DNA from: Lysobacteraceae bacterium
GTDB lineage: Bacteria; Bdellovibrionota; UBA1018; JAGTJX01
Assembly (NCBI GenBank): GCA_023657465.1
Contig: JAGTJX010000002.1
Coordinates: 124,001 to 188,000, forward strand
Length of the DNA stretch: 64,000 nucleotides
Reading direction: 5' to 3'
The notes below the pieces were generated by a model. It did not search any database. It saw only the letters and a list, made by a program, of their open reading frames with translations, and was not told the DNA's origin. The translations under genes and the position numbers were made by a program. Shown here one piece after another: positions 1 through 9,109 of this stretch. Numbering within the stretch: the stretch's first letter is position 1; the number at the start of each line of letters is the position of its first letter.

Positions 1-586
1 CACCACGGATCGGACTCTCGTGATTGAAGAGAATTCCGTTGGAAGCAAACATTCCGTAAGCCTCACGATAGTTCACAGTGATCCAGTATCCGTAGAGCTT
101 CGCTACACCATAAGGACTGCGTGGGTAGAAGGGGGTGGTTTCTTTCTGTGGGATCTCCTGAACTTTTCCGAAAAGTTCGCTCGTGGATGCTTGATAGAAT
201 TTTGTTTTCTTAGTGAGTCCTAAGATACGAACTGATTCGAGTAATCTGAGCACACCCATTGCATCAGAGTTTGCAGTGTATTCTGGAGTATCGAAGCTTA
301 CTTGAACGTGACTTTGAGCGCCCAAGTTATAAATTTCATCAGGTTGAATTTCTTGCATGAGGCGAATCAGATTCGTGCTGTCGGTGAGATCTCCGTAGTG
401 CATGAAGAATCTCTCGCGAGTGAGATTACGATCTTCAAACCAATGATCGAGTCGCTGAGTATTGAATGAACTCGAGCGTCTTTTCATCCCGTGAACGATG
501 TAGTTTTTTTTGAGTAAAAGGTTGATGAGGTAAGCACCGTCTTGACCTGTTGCACCAACAACGAATGCTATTTTTTGAGCCGCCAT
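1..586 (-). CDS. gmd: GDP-mannose 4,6-dehydratase, N-terminal part (cut by window edge)
   Basis: This enzyme converts GDP-mannose to GDP-4-keto-6-deoxymannose, the first step to GDP-fucose and related sugars. About 195 codons are visible from the ATG at 586-584; the gene runs off the left edge, so it has no stop here. The N-terminus has the Rossmann signature [11 protein letters not shown], then [10 protein letters not shown], the STSELFG segment and the [10 protein letters not shown] motif carrying the catalytic Tyr and Lys, and NHESPIRG. All are typical of Gmd rather than of generic epimerases. An AGGAAA-like ribosome site precedes the start. It points away from wecB, and the fucosyltransferase at 10.2 kb is a plausible consumer of its product. 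Confidence 0.93.
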   Translation of the reverse strand, partial: MAAQKIAFVVGATGQDGAYLINLLLKKNYIVHGMKRRSSSFNTQRLDHWFEDRNLTRERFFMHYGDLTDSTNLIRLMQEIQPDEIYNLGAQSHVQVSFDTPEYTANSDAMGVLRLLESVRILGLTKKTKFYQASTSELFGKVQEIPQKETTPFYPRSPYGVAKLYGYWITVNYREAYGMFASNGILFNHESPIRG

Positions 587-657
587 TTTATTTGTTTTCC
601 TAGTGCGAACGTTTTATCTTCTGTTCGCTGTATAGGCAAGGAGCAGGGCGTCAGTTT

Positions 658-1779
658 ATGAAGTTTTTACTCATAGTTGGGACTAGGCCTGAGGCTATCA
701 AAATGTCTTCCGTTTGCCGATCACTTCGTGCTGTTTCTGGGTTTGAAACAGAGATCTGCTTCACGGGTCAGCACCAAGAGTTGGTTTCTCCGATGTTAGA
801 TCTCTTCCAGATGAAACCCAAGTTCACACTTGCGTCCATGAAGCCGGGGCAAAGTCTCTCTGAACTCACTTCTTCGCTTTTTCAAGGGATAAGCTCAGTT
901 ATTACTGAATACAAGCCAGACGGAATCCTCGTTCAAGGGGATACGACGAGTGTTTTTGTCGGTGGGGTTTGTGGGTTTTATCAGAAAATCCCTGTTTTCC
1001 ATGTCGAGGCAGGGCTTAGGACAGGTGATCTCACTTCTCCATTTCCTGAAGAAGCCAATCGAAGGCTCGTCTCTGAGATCACTTCACTTCATTTTGCTCC
1101 TACAGAAGGAGCAAAGCTGGCGTTGCTGAATGAAGGATTTAAGGCCGAGACAGTTGAAGTGACGGGAAACACTGGAATTGACGCTACTCACCTGGCTGTC
1201 AGAGCACTTGAAAAAGGAGAATGGAAGCCCAAAACTCCAGCTCCAAAAACTCCTTTCATCTTGGTCACTCTACACAGAAGAGAGTCTCAAGCGACAGGTA
1301 TCACAGCAGTCAGCAAGGCTCTTGATAGAATTTCTGAGAAGCACGGTCTACCCATTATTTTCCCTGTGCACTTAAACCCACAAGTGCGCGATGTGGTGTT
1401 TAGAGAATTGAGTCCGACAGGTGAGCGTATCCAATTAGTTGAGCCTATGGATTACGCATCTTTCATGGATCATCTGAGGTCAGCGCGAATCATCGTGACG
1501 GATTCTGGAGGGATTCAAGAAGAAGCAACCGCACTTGGAAAAGCGATTGTGATTGCGCGGGATAATACCGAGCGACCTGAAGTACTCAATAGTCCGCTCT
1601 GCAAAATCGCTGGAACGACTGAAGAGGGGATTGTCCAAGCTACAGAAGAACTACTGTCATCGCGTGCAGTTCCGACTACCGAGCAAAAAAATAGTTTTGG
1701 GGATGGCCAAGCATCAGAGAGAATTGTCAAAAGATTGAGGAGCTATTATGAAAATTTGGGTCGTATTACCCGCGTATAA
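658..1779 (+). CDS. wecB: UDP-N-acetylglucosamine 2-epimerase (non-hydrolysing)
   Basis: It interconverts UDP-GlcNAc and UDP-ManNAc, supplying N-acetylmannosamine-type sugars for surface glycans. The protein has 373 residues, the usual length. It opens with FLLIVGTRPEAIKM and has the family motifs VQGDTTS near residue 95, HVEAGLRTGD near 117, FPEEANRR near 130, and a C-terminal TDSGGIQEEA followed by the RDNTERPE segment. An AAGGAG lies about 14 bases upstream of the ATG. The 3' end overlaps the next glycosyltransferase gene by 32 bases, so the two are probably co-transcribed and coupled. Confidence 0.95.
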   Translation: MKFLLIVGTRPEAIKMSSVCRSLRAVSGFETEICFTGQHQELVSPMLDLFQMKPKFTLASMKPGQSLSELTSSLFQGISSVITEYKPDGILVQGDTTSVFVGGVCGFYQKIPVFHVEAGLRTGDLTSPFPEEANRRLVSEITSLHFAPTEGAKLALLNEGFKAETVEVTGNTGIDATHLAVRALEKGEWKPKTPAPKTPFILVTLHRRESQATGITAVSKALDRISEKHGLPIIFPVHLNPQVRDVVFRELSPTGERIQLVEPMDYASFMDHLRSARIIVTDSGGIQEEATALGKAIVIARDNTERPEVLNSPLCKIAGTTEEGIVQATEELLSSRAVPTTEQKNSFGDGQASERIVKRLRSYYENLGRITRV

Positions 1780-2488
1780 CGAAGAACTAGGATTACCTCC
1801 ACTCATCCAATCTCTCGAAGAGCATTTGGCTGAAACTGGGAGAGAGTTCAAAATCCTGATCGTCAATGACGGAAGTCGTGATGGTACAGGAAAGTTACTT
1901 GATTCTTATGCCGCACAAAACCGCGTGATCGCAGTCCACAACGAGAAGAATAGGGGCCTAGCAGAAACTATTAAGCGCGGACTCTTAGAAGGTGCAAAAC
2001 TAGCAAACGATGATGACTTGATTCTCACTATGGATGCAGACAATACTCATCCAGCTGGACTGGCTCTCAGGATGGTGCGTCTCATTCGTGAAGGAAACGA
2101 TGTCGTAATCGCAAGTCGTTACCGGGAAGGAAGTCATGTTCGAGGACTTGCAATTCATCGAAGAATGTTGAGTTGGTTTGCGAGTATTCTCTTTCGCTTA
2201 ATGTTTCCGATACCAGGAGTTAGAGATTATACTTGTGGTTATAGGGCGTATCGAGTTCTCGCACTTAAAAAATTAATTAATAGATACAATCAAGACATCA
2301 TCACCGAACGTGGATTCTCATGCATGGTGGATATTCTGTTGAGACTGAGAAATGAAGACTTAGTTTTCACAGAAGTGCCACTCGTGCTGAGATACGATCA
2401 GAAGCAAGGTAATTCAAAAATGCAAATCATGCGTACGATCATGGATACATTGAAGTTGATGCTTCGTCGTCGAATAGGTCAAGTTTAA
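1748..2488 (+). CDS. Family 2 glycosyltransferase, polyprenyl-phosphate mannosyltransferase type
   Basis: A 246-residue GT-A fold enzyme that probably transfers a sugar from a nucleotide donor to polyprenyl phosphate on the cytoplasmic face. The N-terminus IWVVLPAYNEELGLPPLI, the VNDGSRDGTG motif near residue 40 and the metal-binding TMDADNTHP near residue 95 are standard for DPM1-like GT2 proteins. The C-terminus lacks the paired membrane helices of longer relatives. It starts inside wecB (32-base overlap). Its stop is ten bases from the stop of the convergent membrane gene, with no clear terminator between. Confidence 0.85.
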   Translation: MKIWVVLPAYNEELGLPPLIQSLEEHLAETGREFKILIVNDGSRDGTGKLLDSYAAQNRVIAVHNEKNRGLAETIKRGLLEGAKLANDDDLILTMDADNTHPAGLALRMVRLIREGNDVVIASRYREGSHVRGLAIHRRMLSWFASILFRLMFPIPGVRDYTCGYRAYRVLALKKLINRYNQDIITERGFSCMVDILLRLRNEDLVFTEVPLVLRYDQKQGNSKMQIMRTIMDTLKLMLRRRIGQV

Positions 2489-2497
2489 AAAATGAAA

Positions 2498-4021
2498 TTA
2501 TACCCCTAAGTCACAAGGAAAGTTTCCTGTTTTACGAGGCCATTCTTTCGGTAGAGGATTATAGATTTTACCGTTGGAAAAAACTTCTACCTTTTGATCG
2601 AGCTTAGCCCATCGGATGATTGCCAAGCTGCTCTCGGGTACATCATAAAACACCGAGGCAATATGACAAGCGTCGTAATCAAAACGAATAATTGATTGAG
2701 ACTTTAAAGCCTCAGCATTGAGAGATTGATAGAAAGTCGCAGCCCTTGTACCTATAGAGTTCCATGCTTCCCACCATTGATAACCTTGCTTCACTTGAGT
2801 GGGAATACGATAGAGTGAAATCATTACTCCAATAGAGATTGCAGCAATTTCAAAAGCTTTATAATGATTTTTTAAATAATTTTTAGCTGTCATGAATAAG
2901 AATAGAGCAAGTAGTCCTAGTCCTATCATGTAGTGATGCATCGGAAGAATGCGAGCTCGCTCAGGAAAATAAAGAGAAACGAGTTGAGTGATTTGGGTGA
3001 GGTATCCCATCCACAGGAACAAGACTGAAAAATAAAGGATTCGTGATTCAGAGCGAACGAGTTTTCCTCTTTTCCTATAAATCCAAATAAATAAGCCTAT
3101 AGTCAGAGCGACCAAAATATAGAGAAAGGGTCTAGCCAAGTTTCCATGCCATGCCATTGGAAGGGTCATTAGCTTACCTAAAGTATGAGTAGATTCGAAG
3201 ACCCACCAGAAGAGATGAAGAGTGGTTTTACCGCTCGGATCAAGCGTTTTCATTCGTGCGGTTTGTCCTGGTGCAAGAAGTACTGTAACTAACGAAGAAC
3301 CAACAATTAATAAAGTAATGACAGCATGTTTTAAGAACTGTTTCCAAGAAATTCGACCAGCAAAATAATTAAACAAAGTGATTCCTGGTAGCAATATACT
3401 CATCGTAAATACAAGCTGTTCGTGAATAACGGATATGTACCAACAGAATAGTGTCAATGCCAGTGAGTTCAGAATTGTTAAAGAAGGAATTTTCTCACGG
3501 CTGATCCATAAAAATACAAGTGAAGTTAAGAATATAGGGGTGCAATAATTAGAGTGAATAATGGCCAAGCTCATTCCTTCTGAAATGGGAACAGAAAGAG
3601 CTAAAAAAACAAAACCAAATAGATAAATCAAATAAACAGGTAAAGATGTTACGACTCCACTCATACGTAGAATCCCGTGAGTGAAATTACCAAAGGAAAG
3701 CGAAACGACTACTCCACCTAAAAGACGAAGTGTGAACCAGGGAAAATTAAACGGAGTAAATCCAATCCCATGAGTGATCCAATTCATGAAGACCAGATTA
3801 ATAGTCTCTCCTAATCGACCACACCTCAGCATGTAGTAGTCAACGATGCGATCAAATAATTGAGAAGCCGGTAGTGGGCTTAAGAAGTGGGGGTCGTCTT
3901 GCCAGCCCATTCCTTCAGACGGAAAAATGAATTTAAGACTTACAAAATAGATCGCAACAAGTGAGTAGAAAAACCAAATAGGCTTAATCCGTTTTATCCA
4001 CATAAAGCCACACCCTAGCAT
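2498..4021 (-). CDS. Polytopic membrane protein of the polysaccharide locus, function unknown
   Basis: A 507-residue protein with roughly ten hydrophobic segments (for example the stretches beginning FFYSLVAIYFVSL and YILVALTIGLFIW) and a soluble C-terminal tail of about 80 residues. An acidic patch (GMGWQDDPHF, near residue 40) follows the first membrane helix, an arrangement seen in GT-C glycosyltransferases and some DUF6056-like proteins, but no family-defining motif was secure. The start could also be the ATG at 4003. The gene is AT-rich compared with wecB and lies alone on the minus strand between plus-strand sugar genes. A role in moving or assembling glycan is inferred from context only. 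Confidence 0.7.
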   Translation of the reverse strand: MLGCGFMWIKRIKPIWFFYSLVAIYFVSLKFIFPSEGMGWQDDPHFLSPLPASQLFDRIVDYYMLRCGRLGETINLVFMNWITHGIGFTPFNFPWFTLRLLGGVVVSLSFGNFTHGILRMSGVVTSLPVYLIYLFGFVFLALSVPISEGMSLAIIHSNYCTPIFLTSLVFLWISREKIPSLTILNSLALTLFCWYISVIHEQLVFTMSILLPGITLFNYFAGRISWKQFLKHAVITLLIVGSSLVTVLLAPGQTARMKTLDPSGKTTLHLFWWVFESTHTLGKLMTLPMAWHGNLARPFLYILVALTIGLFIWIYRKRGKLVRSESRILYFSVLFLWMGYLTQITQLVSLYFPERARILPMHHYMIGLGLLALFLFMTAKNYLKNHYKAFEIAAISIGVMISLYRIPTQVKQGYQWWEAWNSIGTRAATFYQSLNAEALKSQSIIRFDYDACHIASVFYDVPESSLAIIRWAKLDQKVEVFSNGKIYNPLPKEWPRKTGNFPCDLGV

Positions 4022-4065
4022 GAAAATCAGTTGTTTTTTTTTAAAAAATAAGCAAGTTTCTCAAA

Positions 4066-4953
4066 ATGAATCAGACTTACGCATCAGAATCACGAGTGAT
4101 GGTTTTTTTTAAAAGTCTGGGACTCGAGAAAATAGCCTGGTCTCTGCGTAGAATTCATACTCCGGTTGATCGCAATGCGTTAGTTCTCGAAGTAGGCTCT
4201 GGCGGTAATCCTTATCCAAGAGCAAATGTTCTCTTGGATGCATACGAAGACACAAGCGAGCGTCATTGGGTGCCTCTCACAGTAGATCGTCCGTTTGTGC
4301 TCGGGTTTGTAGAGAATTTGCCGTTTAAGGATAAGTCATTTGATTTCGTCATCGCCTCTCACGTACTCGAGCATTCAAAAGATCCCGAGAAGTTTCTCTC
4401 AGAACTCATGAGGGTTTCAAAAGGCGGGTACATCGAGGTTCCAGATGCATTCATGGAGCGTATCAATCCCTACGAAGATCACAGGTTAGAAATCTATGAA
4501 GAGCAGAAACAACTTATCATTCGTAAAAAAGCTCAGTGGAAACTAGAGCCAGATACTGTCAGTCTTTATGAACGTAAGGCTAAGCGTTGGACGACAGGAG
4601 AGATGATTCCTTCACATCCATTTGATTTCCATGTCAGGTATTATTGGAAGGATAAAGTTGCTTTTAAAATCTTGAATCCAGATGCTGATGCCGGTTGGAA
4701 AGAAACCATCAGAACTCATGGTAGTACTGTTCCATCTCGTTCTGCAGTTGCGAGAGTGAAGACATGGACGATGAAGTTATTCCGTTGGGTTAACTCTCAG
4801 AACAGCCGTAATCAAAAAATTGATTTGATGAGTTTATTACAATGCGTGAGTTGTAAGAGCAGTGATCTGAAGAAAGTTTCTAGTAGTGAGATTCAGTGTC
4901 AGAATTGTAAGCGCATATATTTTGTGAAAAATAATATTCCGGTAATGCAGTAA
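4066..4953 (+). CDS. SAM-dependent methyltransferase with C-terminal Trm112-like zinc ribbon
   Basis: A 295-residue protein. Residues 35-130 look like a class I methyltransferase: VLEVGSGGNPYP is the SAM-binding glycine-rich motif, VENLPFKDKSFDFVIASHVLEH covers motif II/III (a Methyltransf_11 pattern), and a middle region follows. The last 45 residues carry two Cys pairs (CVSCKSS and CQNCKRI) ending NNIPVM, the pattern of a Trm112/YcaR zinc ribbon. The fusion suggests a glycan or lipid-linked intermediate modifier. The substrate is unknown. It is convergent with the GT4 gene that follows (15 bases between stops). Confidence 0.8.
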   Translation: MNQTYASESRVMVFFKSLGLEKIAWSLRRIHTPVDRNALVLEVGSGGNPYPRANVLLDAYEDTSERHWVPLTVDRPFVLGFVENLPFKDKSFDFVIASHVLEHSKDPEKFLSELMRVSKGGYIEVPDAFMERINPYEDHRLEIYEEQKQLIIRKKAQWKLEPDTVSLYERKAKRWTTGEMIPSHPFDFHVRYYWKDKVAFKILNPDADAGWKETIRTHGSTVPSRSAVARVKTWTMKLFRWVNSQNSRNQKIDLMSLLQCVSCKSSDLKKVSSSEIQCQNCKRIYFVKNNIPVMQ

Positions 4954-4968
4954 AATTTTCATCTGTTT

Positions 4969-6183
4969 TCAGAGATCTTTGAATATTTTTGTAAACTTAC
5001 TAACACCAACGGAGAGCGACATCTCTTTACGATAAAACTCTAATCCATTTTTGCTCATCTCTGCTCGCTCAGTGGGAGAGTTGTGAGACAAATTGATGCA
5101 AGCAATAGCCAATGCATCAGGATCATCTGGCTTGCAGCTCACTCCTGCTCTGGCACGATCAATGATCTCTGCAGATTCTCCAGGTACGGCCATGATGATG
5201 GGTTTACCAGAAGCTAGATACCCTTGGGTTTTGGAAGGAATGGTGATTTCGAAGAGCGGGTCGTTCTTAAGATGCACGAGAAGGACATCTGCAAGGGCAA
5301 GGATATTTCCGATATCAGTGATGGGTACTCGCTCCAAAAAAATCACGTTAGGGATTGCCTCTGAGATCACTCTTCTCTGAAGTCTATCGCGTTCGATTCC
5401 TCCGCCGATGAAAGCAAACTGAATGTCAGGATGAGTTTTAGAAACTATCTTAGCTGCATCGATGACAGAGTCTAAGCCTTGTGCCTTGCCCATTTGGCCT
5501 GCGAAGAGAATGGTGAATTTGCCGAGTAGTCCTAGATCTCGTGCTCTGTTTTGATCAGGAATGTATTTCTTCTCAGCGGATTCGTCCGCCCAGTTATAAA
5601 TCGTCGTAATCTTGTTCTCAGGAACGCCTCTTTCGATCAGACATTTCTTAAAACCATCAGACAGCACAACAATGTGATCGACCCAAGAGTAAGTGAACTT
5701 GCAGAATGCACCTACGATCTTAAGCAACAGGGAAGAGTTCATCATCCCTGTTGCCTGTAGAGTATCAGGCCAGAGGTCTTGGATATCGAGAACCGCCCGT
5801 TTGGCTTTGAAGAGCCTGAGCATGAGACCTCCAAAAGGCGTCGATGCTGGCGGTTGGTAGATGTAGAGAATATCGGCGCGTCTAACGAACCAAACTCCGA
5901 TGAATGCTGCAGAGAGTGCAAAACTGATGTATGTCGCAATGCGTTTTAATGGTGAGAAGTCATGACTCGGGTAGAGAGGGACTCGAATGATCTCCACGCC
6001 TTCTATAACTTCTTTTTGGATGAGTTTGATTTTATAGCCGGGATAGACTTTTCCGCCTGGATAATTGGGGAATCCCGTTAAAACTTGAACCTCAAAACCC
6101 TGTCTCATCAGCTCGCGAGCAAAGCTCAAACCCTTGAAGTGGGGTTCCGGATTGAAGCCTTGAGAGAGTATTAAAACACGCAT
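4969..6183 (-). CDS. Family 4 glycosyltransferase (WbuB-like)
   Basis: A GT-B fold glycosyltransferase of 404 residues. The N-terminal acceptor domain begins RVLILSQGFNPEPHFKG and contains VQVLTGFPNYPGG, typical of WbuB/L-fucosamine transferase-type GT4 enzymes. The linker includes YNWADE near residue 205, and the donor domain has FTILFAGQMGKAQG, then IPSKTQGYLASGKPI with the E/Q-rich nucleotide-sugar site near residue 330. It probably adds one residue to the growing lipid-linked oligosaccharide. It is divergent from the epimerase at 6225, with about 40 bases between start codons. Confidence 0.88.
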   Translation of the reverse strand: MRVLILSQGFNPEPHFKGLSFARELMRQGFEVQVLTGFPNYPGGKVYPGYKIKLIQKEVIEGVEIIRVPLYPSHDFSPLKRIATYISFALSAAFIGVWFVRRADILYIYQPPASTPFGGLMLRLFKAKRAVLDIQDLWPDTLQATGMMNSSLLLKIVGAFCKFTYSWVDHIVVLSDGFKKCLIERGVPENKITTIYNWADESAEKKYIPDQNRARDLGLLGKFTILFAGQMGKAQGLDSVIDAAKIVSKTHPDIQFAFIGGGIERDRLQRRVISEAIPNVIFLERVPITDIGNILALADVLLVHLKNDPLFEITIPSKTQGYLASGKPIIMAVPGESAEIIDRARAGVSCKPDDPDALAIACINLSHNSPTERAEMSKNGLEFYRKEMSLSVGVSKFTKIFKDL

Positions 6184-6224
6184 GATCGATCGCGATTCTA
6201 TGATACATCTACTTCAAAGACGAT

Positions 6225-7193
6225 ATGAAAAAGACGGTACTAGTCACAGGCGCAGCAGGATTCATCGGCATGCACCTGTGTCGCGCACTCCTGGAACGTG
6301 GTCTAGAGGTCATCGGCATTGATAACCTCAACGATTATTATGATCCGAAGCTCAAGCTCGCACGCTTGAAGCAGTTGGAAGGCCGTCCTGGTTTTAGATT
6401 TTTAAAATTAGATATCTCAAATACGAATGAGACTTCGGAGCTATTCCGCTCGTACAAGTTCGATCGAGTGGCACATCTTGCGGCGCAAGTGGGTGTCCGC
6501 TACAGCGTGAAGAATCCTCATTCGTATATCTCGAGCAACATCTTGGGATTCACCAATATTCTAGAAGGCTGCAGACACTCTGGTGTGAAGCACCTTGTGT
6601 ACGCATCGAGCTCCAGTGTGTATGGACTTAACGCCAAGATGCCGTTCTCTACTGAAGACAAAACGGATCAGCCTGTGAGTCTCTATGGTGCCACGAAGAA
6701 GGCAAATGAGCTCATGGCTCATTCTTACAGTCATTTGTACGGTTTACCGACAACAGGTCTCAGGTTCTTCACGGTCTATGGACCTTGGGGAAGGCCAGAC
6801 ATGGCGCCAATGTTATTCGCTGATGCGATCAGCTCAGGCAAAACTCTCGACGTGTTTAATAACGGTGAGATGAAGCGTGACTTCACTTATGTCGGTGATG
6901 TGGTGGAGAGTCTCGTTCGCATTCTGGACATAATTCCTAGTGCTTCTGGAAAAGTTCCATTTGAGGTTTATAATATTGGTAATCATACTCCTGTAGAGCT
7001 CATGACTTTCATTAAGACTCTTGAAGACGCTCTTGAGAAGAAAGCAAAACTCTACTTCCTTCCGATGCAACCCGGTGACATGACGGCGACTTATGCAGAT
7101 GTGAGTGCATTAGAGAAAGCGACAGGATTCACGCCCAAAACCTCTCTCAAAGAAGGAATCAGTAAATTCATTCAGTGGTATAGAGAGCGGTAG
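6225..7193 (+). CDS. NAD-dependent sugar epimerase (UDP-glucuronate 4-epimerase type)
   Basis: An extended short-chain dehydrogenase/reductase of 322 residues. VTGAAGFIGMHL binds NAD, GIDNLNDYYDPKLK is a signature of the UDP-glucuronate 4-epimerase branch, SSSSVYG and the catalytic YGATKKANE follow near residue 155, and RFFTVYGPWGRPDMA completes the pattern. The likely reaction is UDP-GlcA to UDP-GalA or the N-acetylated equivalents. It ends five bases before the asparagine-synthase-like gene, so both are probably one transcript, which fits supply of a uronic acid that is then amidated. Confidence 0.88.
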   Translation: MKKTVLVTGAAGFIGMHLCRALLERGLEVIGIDNLNDYYDPKLKLARLKQLEGRPGFRFLKLDISNTNETSELFRSYKFDRVAHLAAQVGVRYSVKNPHSYISSNILGFTNILEGCRHSGVKHLVYASSSSVYGLNAKMPFSTEDKTDQPVSLYGATKKANELMAHSYSHLYGLPTTGLRFFTVYGPWGRPDMAPMLFADAISSGKTLDVFNNGEMKRDFTYVGDVVESLVRILDIIPSASGKVPFEVYNIGNHTPVELMTFIKTLEDALEKKAKLYFLPMQPGDMTATYADVSALEKATGFTPKTSLKEGISKFIQWYRER

Positions 7194-7198
7194 TCCAG

Positions 7199-9109
7199 AT
7201 GTGTGGAATCGCAGGCATCGTCAGTATAGATCGTACACTCTCAAAATACGAACTCAGTTCTCGCATCGAGAGGATGACAACAGCGATTCGATATCGAGGT
7301 CCGGATCATGAGCAGTTCTATGTGGATGAGAGTGTGGGACTTGCATTTGGGCATAGGCGACTAGCGATCATCGATCTCTCTCCCTCTGGCAATCAGCCCA
7401 AGGAATCCAACTGTGGAAGGTTCATTACGGTTTATAACGGCGAAATTTATAATTACCGAGAGCTGAGAGCTGAACTAGAGAAGAAGGGACATCAGTTCCG
7501 TGGAGCGAGTGACACTGAAGTGATGCTCACTGGGTTCACTGAGTGGGGTATCGCGCGAACATTACCAAAGCTCTTAGGCATGTTCGCTATTGCGGTTTGG
7601 GATCGCAAGGAGAAAAGGCTCACTCTCGTGCGCGATCGTGTAGGGAAGAAGCCTCTCTATTATGGATGGGTGGGACGCGAGCTTGTGTTTGCCTCTGAGT
7701 TGAAGGCGATACGTGCTTTGCCGAATTACTTTGGTGAAATCAATCAGTCGGCTCTGGGATCTTTCCTTCATTACTCTTATGTTCCTTCACCTCTCACTAT
7801 TGACCAAGGCATTCATCAGCTCAATCCAGGTTCATTCATTGAGTATGATTTTAATGTTTCTAAAGTGTATCACCCTGAATCTCAAGAGTATTGGTCGATG
7901 AGTGAAGCACAGAGAGTTGGGGGATCAGACCCCTTCATGGGCTCAGAGAAGGAAGCCATTGATCAACTGGATTTCCTGCTCACGGATGCCACCGACAAAC
8001 GAATGCTATCTGACGTACCACTCGGAGCGTTTCTCTCAGGTGGGATCGACTCCTCACTGATTGTCTCACTCATGCAAAAGTTAAGCTCCAAGCCTATTCG
8101 TACGTTCACGATTGGATATGATGATCCTTCATTCAATGAGTCGCATCATGCAAAGGCTGTTGCTGATCATTTGGGTACACAGCACACAGAGCTTGTCGCT
8201 ACAGAAAAAGACGCAATGGGTTTTGTCGAGAGTCTGGGACAGATTTATGATGAACCCTTCTCTGATGCATCTCAAATTCCTATGCTGCTTGTATCAAAAC
8301 TCACTCGTCAACATGTGACCGTCGCTCTCTCAGGAGATGGTGGGGATGAGTTCTTCGGAGGGTATGATCGTTACCGAACCACTCAGAAACTAGAAATGGT
8401 TCCGTCACTCGCTGCTCCGCTCGTATCAGGTGCAGCAGGACTCATGTTTGAAACTCTGAATAAGATCACTCACCAAGAGAAGTACTTGAGAGCTTCCAGG
8501 ATCATCAAAAACTTCGATTCAGAATCTGTTTATTATCACTACTGTGCCAATTGGAATGTGCCCGAAAATCTCATTCCTGGTTTCGGATCTTCGGATGCAA
8601 TCACTCAGTGGACTGCTGGACTTAATCCTAAATCTCGCGGGTTACTCAGTGGTATCTTCTATTGGGACGCGCGAAGGTATCTCACCGACGACGGATTAGT
8701 AAAAGTAGATCGCGCAAGTATGCGCAATGCTCTAGAAATCAGAGCGCCACTCCTCGATCATCGTGTGATTGAGTTTGCATGGAGATTACCTATTGAGATG
8801 AAGCTAGGTCGGAATCACGGGAAACATATTCTTCGTGAGCTTCTCTACCGAAATGTACCCAGAGAATTGGTTGATCGTCCTAAACAAGGGTTTGGTCTTC
8901 CACTTGCGAAGTGGCTCTCTGGAGGTTTAAAGTCTTGGAGTGAAGACCTCATGACTGAAGAGTGTCTGAAGAAAAGCGGACAGCTCGACGTGAAGCTTGC
9001 GCGTGGAGTTTGGAATGAGTTTCAGTCAGGCAGGAAAAACCTGCTCAACACTGTTTGGGCTATGCTGATGTTTCAATCTTGGTATTTTGCTAGGGAGAAG
9101 GCTTCATGA
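7199..9109 (+). CDS. asnB: Asparagine synthase (glutamine-hydrolysing)-like amidotransferase
   Basis: A 636-residue two-domain enzyme. The N-terminal class II glutaminase starts MCGIAGIVS with the nucleophile Cys2 and contains YNGEIYNYRELR. The ATP-pyrophosphatase synthetase domain has the PP-loop FLSGGIDSSL near residue 277, then LSGDGGDEFFGGYDRY and the C-terminal RAPLLDHRVIEFA. In polysaccharide loci such proteins often amidate uronic acids (WbpS-like) rather than make free asparagine. That reading is favoured here by the epimerase directly upstream but is not proved. Its stop overlaps the next start as ATGA. Confidence 0.92.
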   Translation: MCGIAGIVSIDRTLSKYELSSRIERMTTAIRYRGPDHEQFYVDESVGLAFGHRRLAIIDLSPSGNQPKESNCGRFITVYNGEIYNYRELRAELEKKGHQFRGASDTEVMLTGFTEWGIARTLPKLLGMFAIAVWDRKEKRLTLVRDRVGKKPLYYGWVGRELVFASELKAIRALPNYFGEINQSALGSFLHYSYVPSPLTIDQGIHQLNPGSFIEYDFNVSKVYHPESQEYWSMSEAQRVGGSDPFMGSEKEAIDQLDFLLTDATDKRMLSDVPLGAFLSGGIDSSLIVSLMQKLSSKPIRTFTIGYDDPSFNESHHAKAVADHLGTQHTELVATEKDAMGFVESLGQIYDEPFSDASQIPMLLVSKLTRQHVTVALSGDGGDEFFGGYDRYRTTQKLEMVPSLAAPLVSGAAGLMFETLNKITHQEKYLRASRIIKNFDSESVYYHYCANWNVPENLIPGFGSSDAITQWTAGLNPKSRGLLSGIFYWDARRYLTDDGLVKVDRASMRNALEIRAPLLDHRVIEFAWRLPIEMKLGRNHGKHILRELLYRNVPRELVDRPKQGFGLPLAKWLSGGLKSWSEDLMTEECLKKSGQLDVKLARGVWNEFQSGRKNLLNTVWAMLMFQSWYFAREKAS

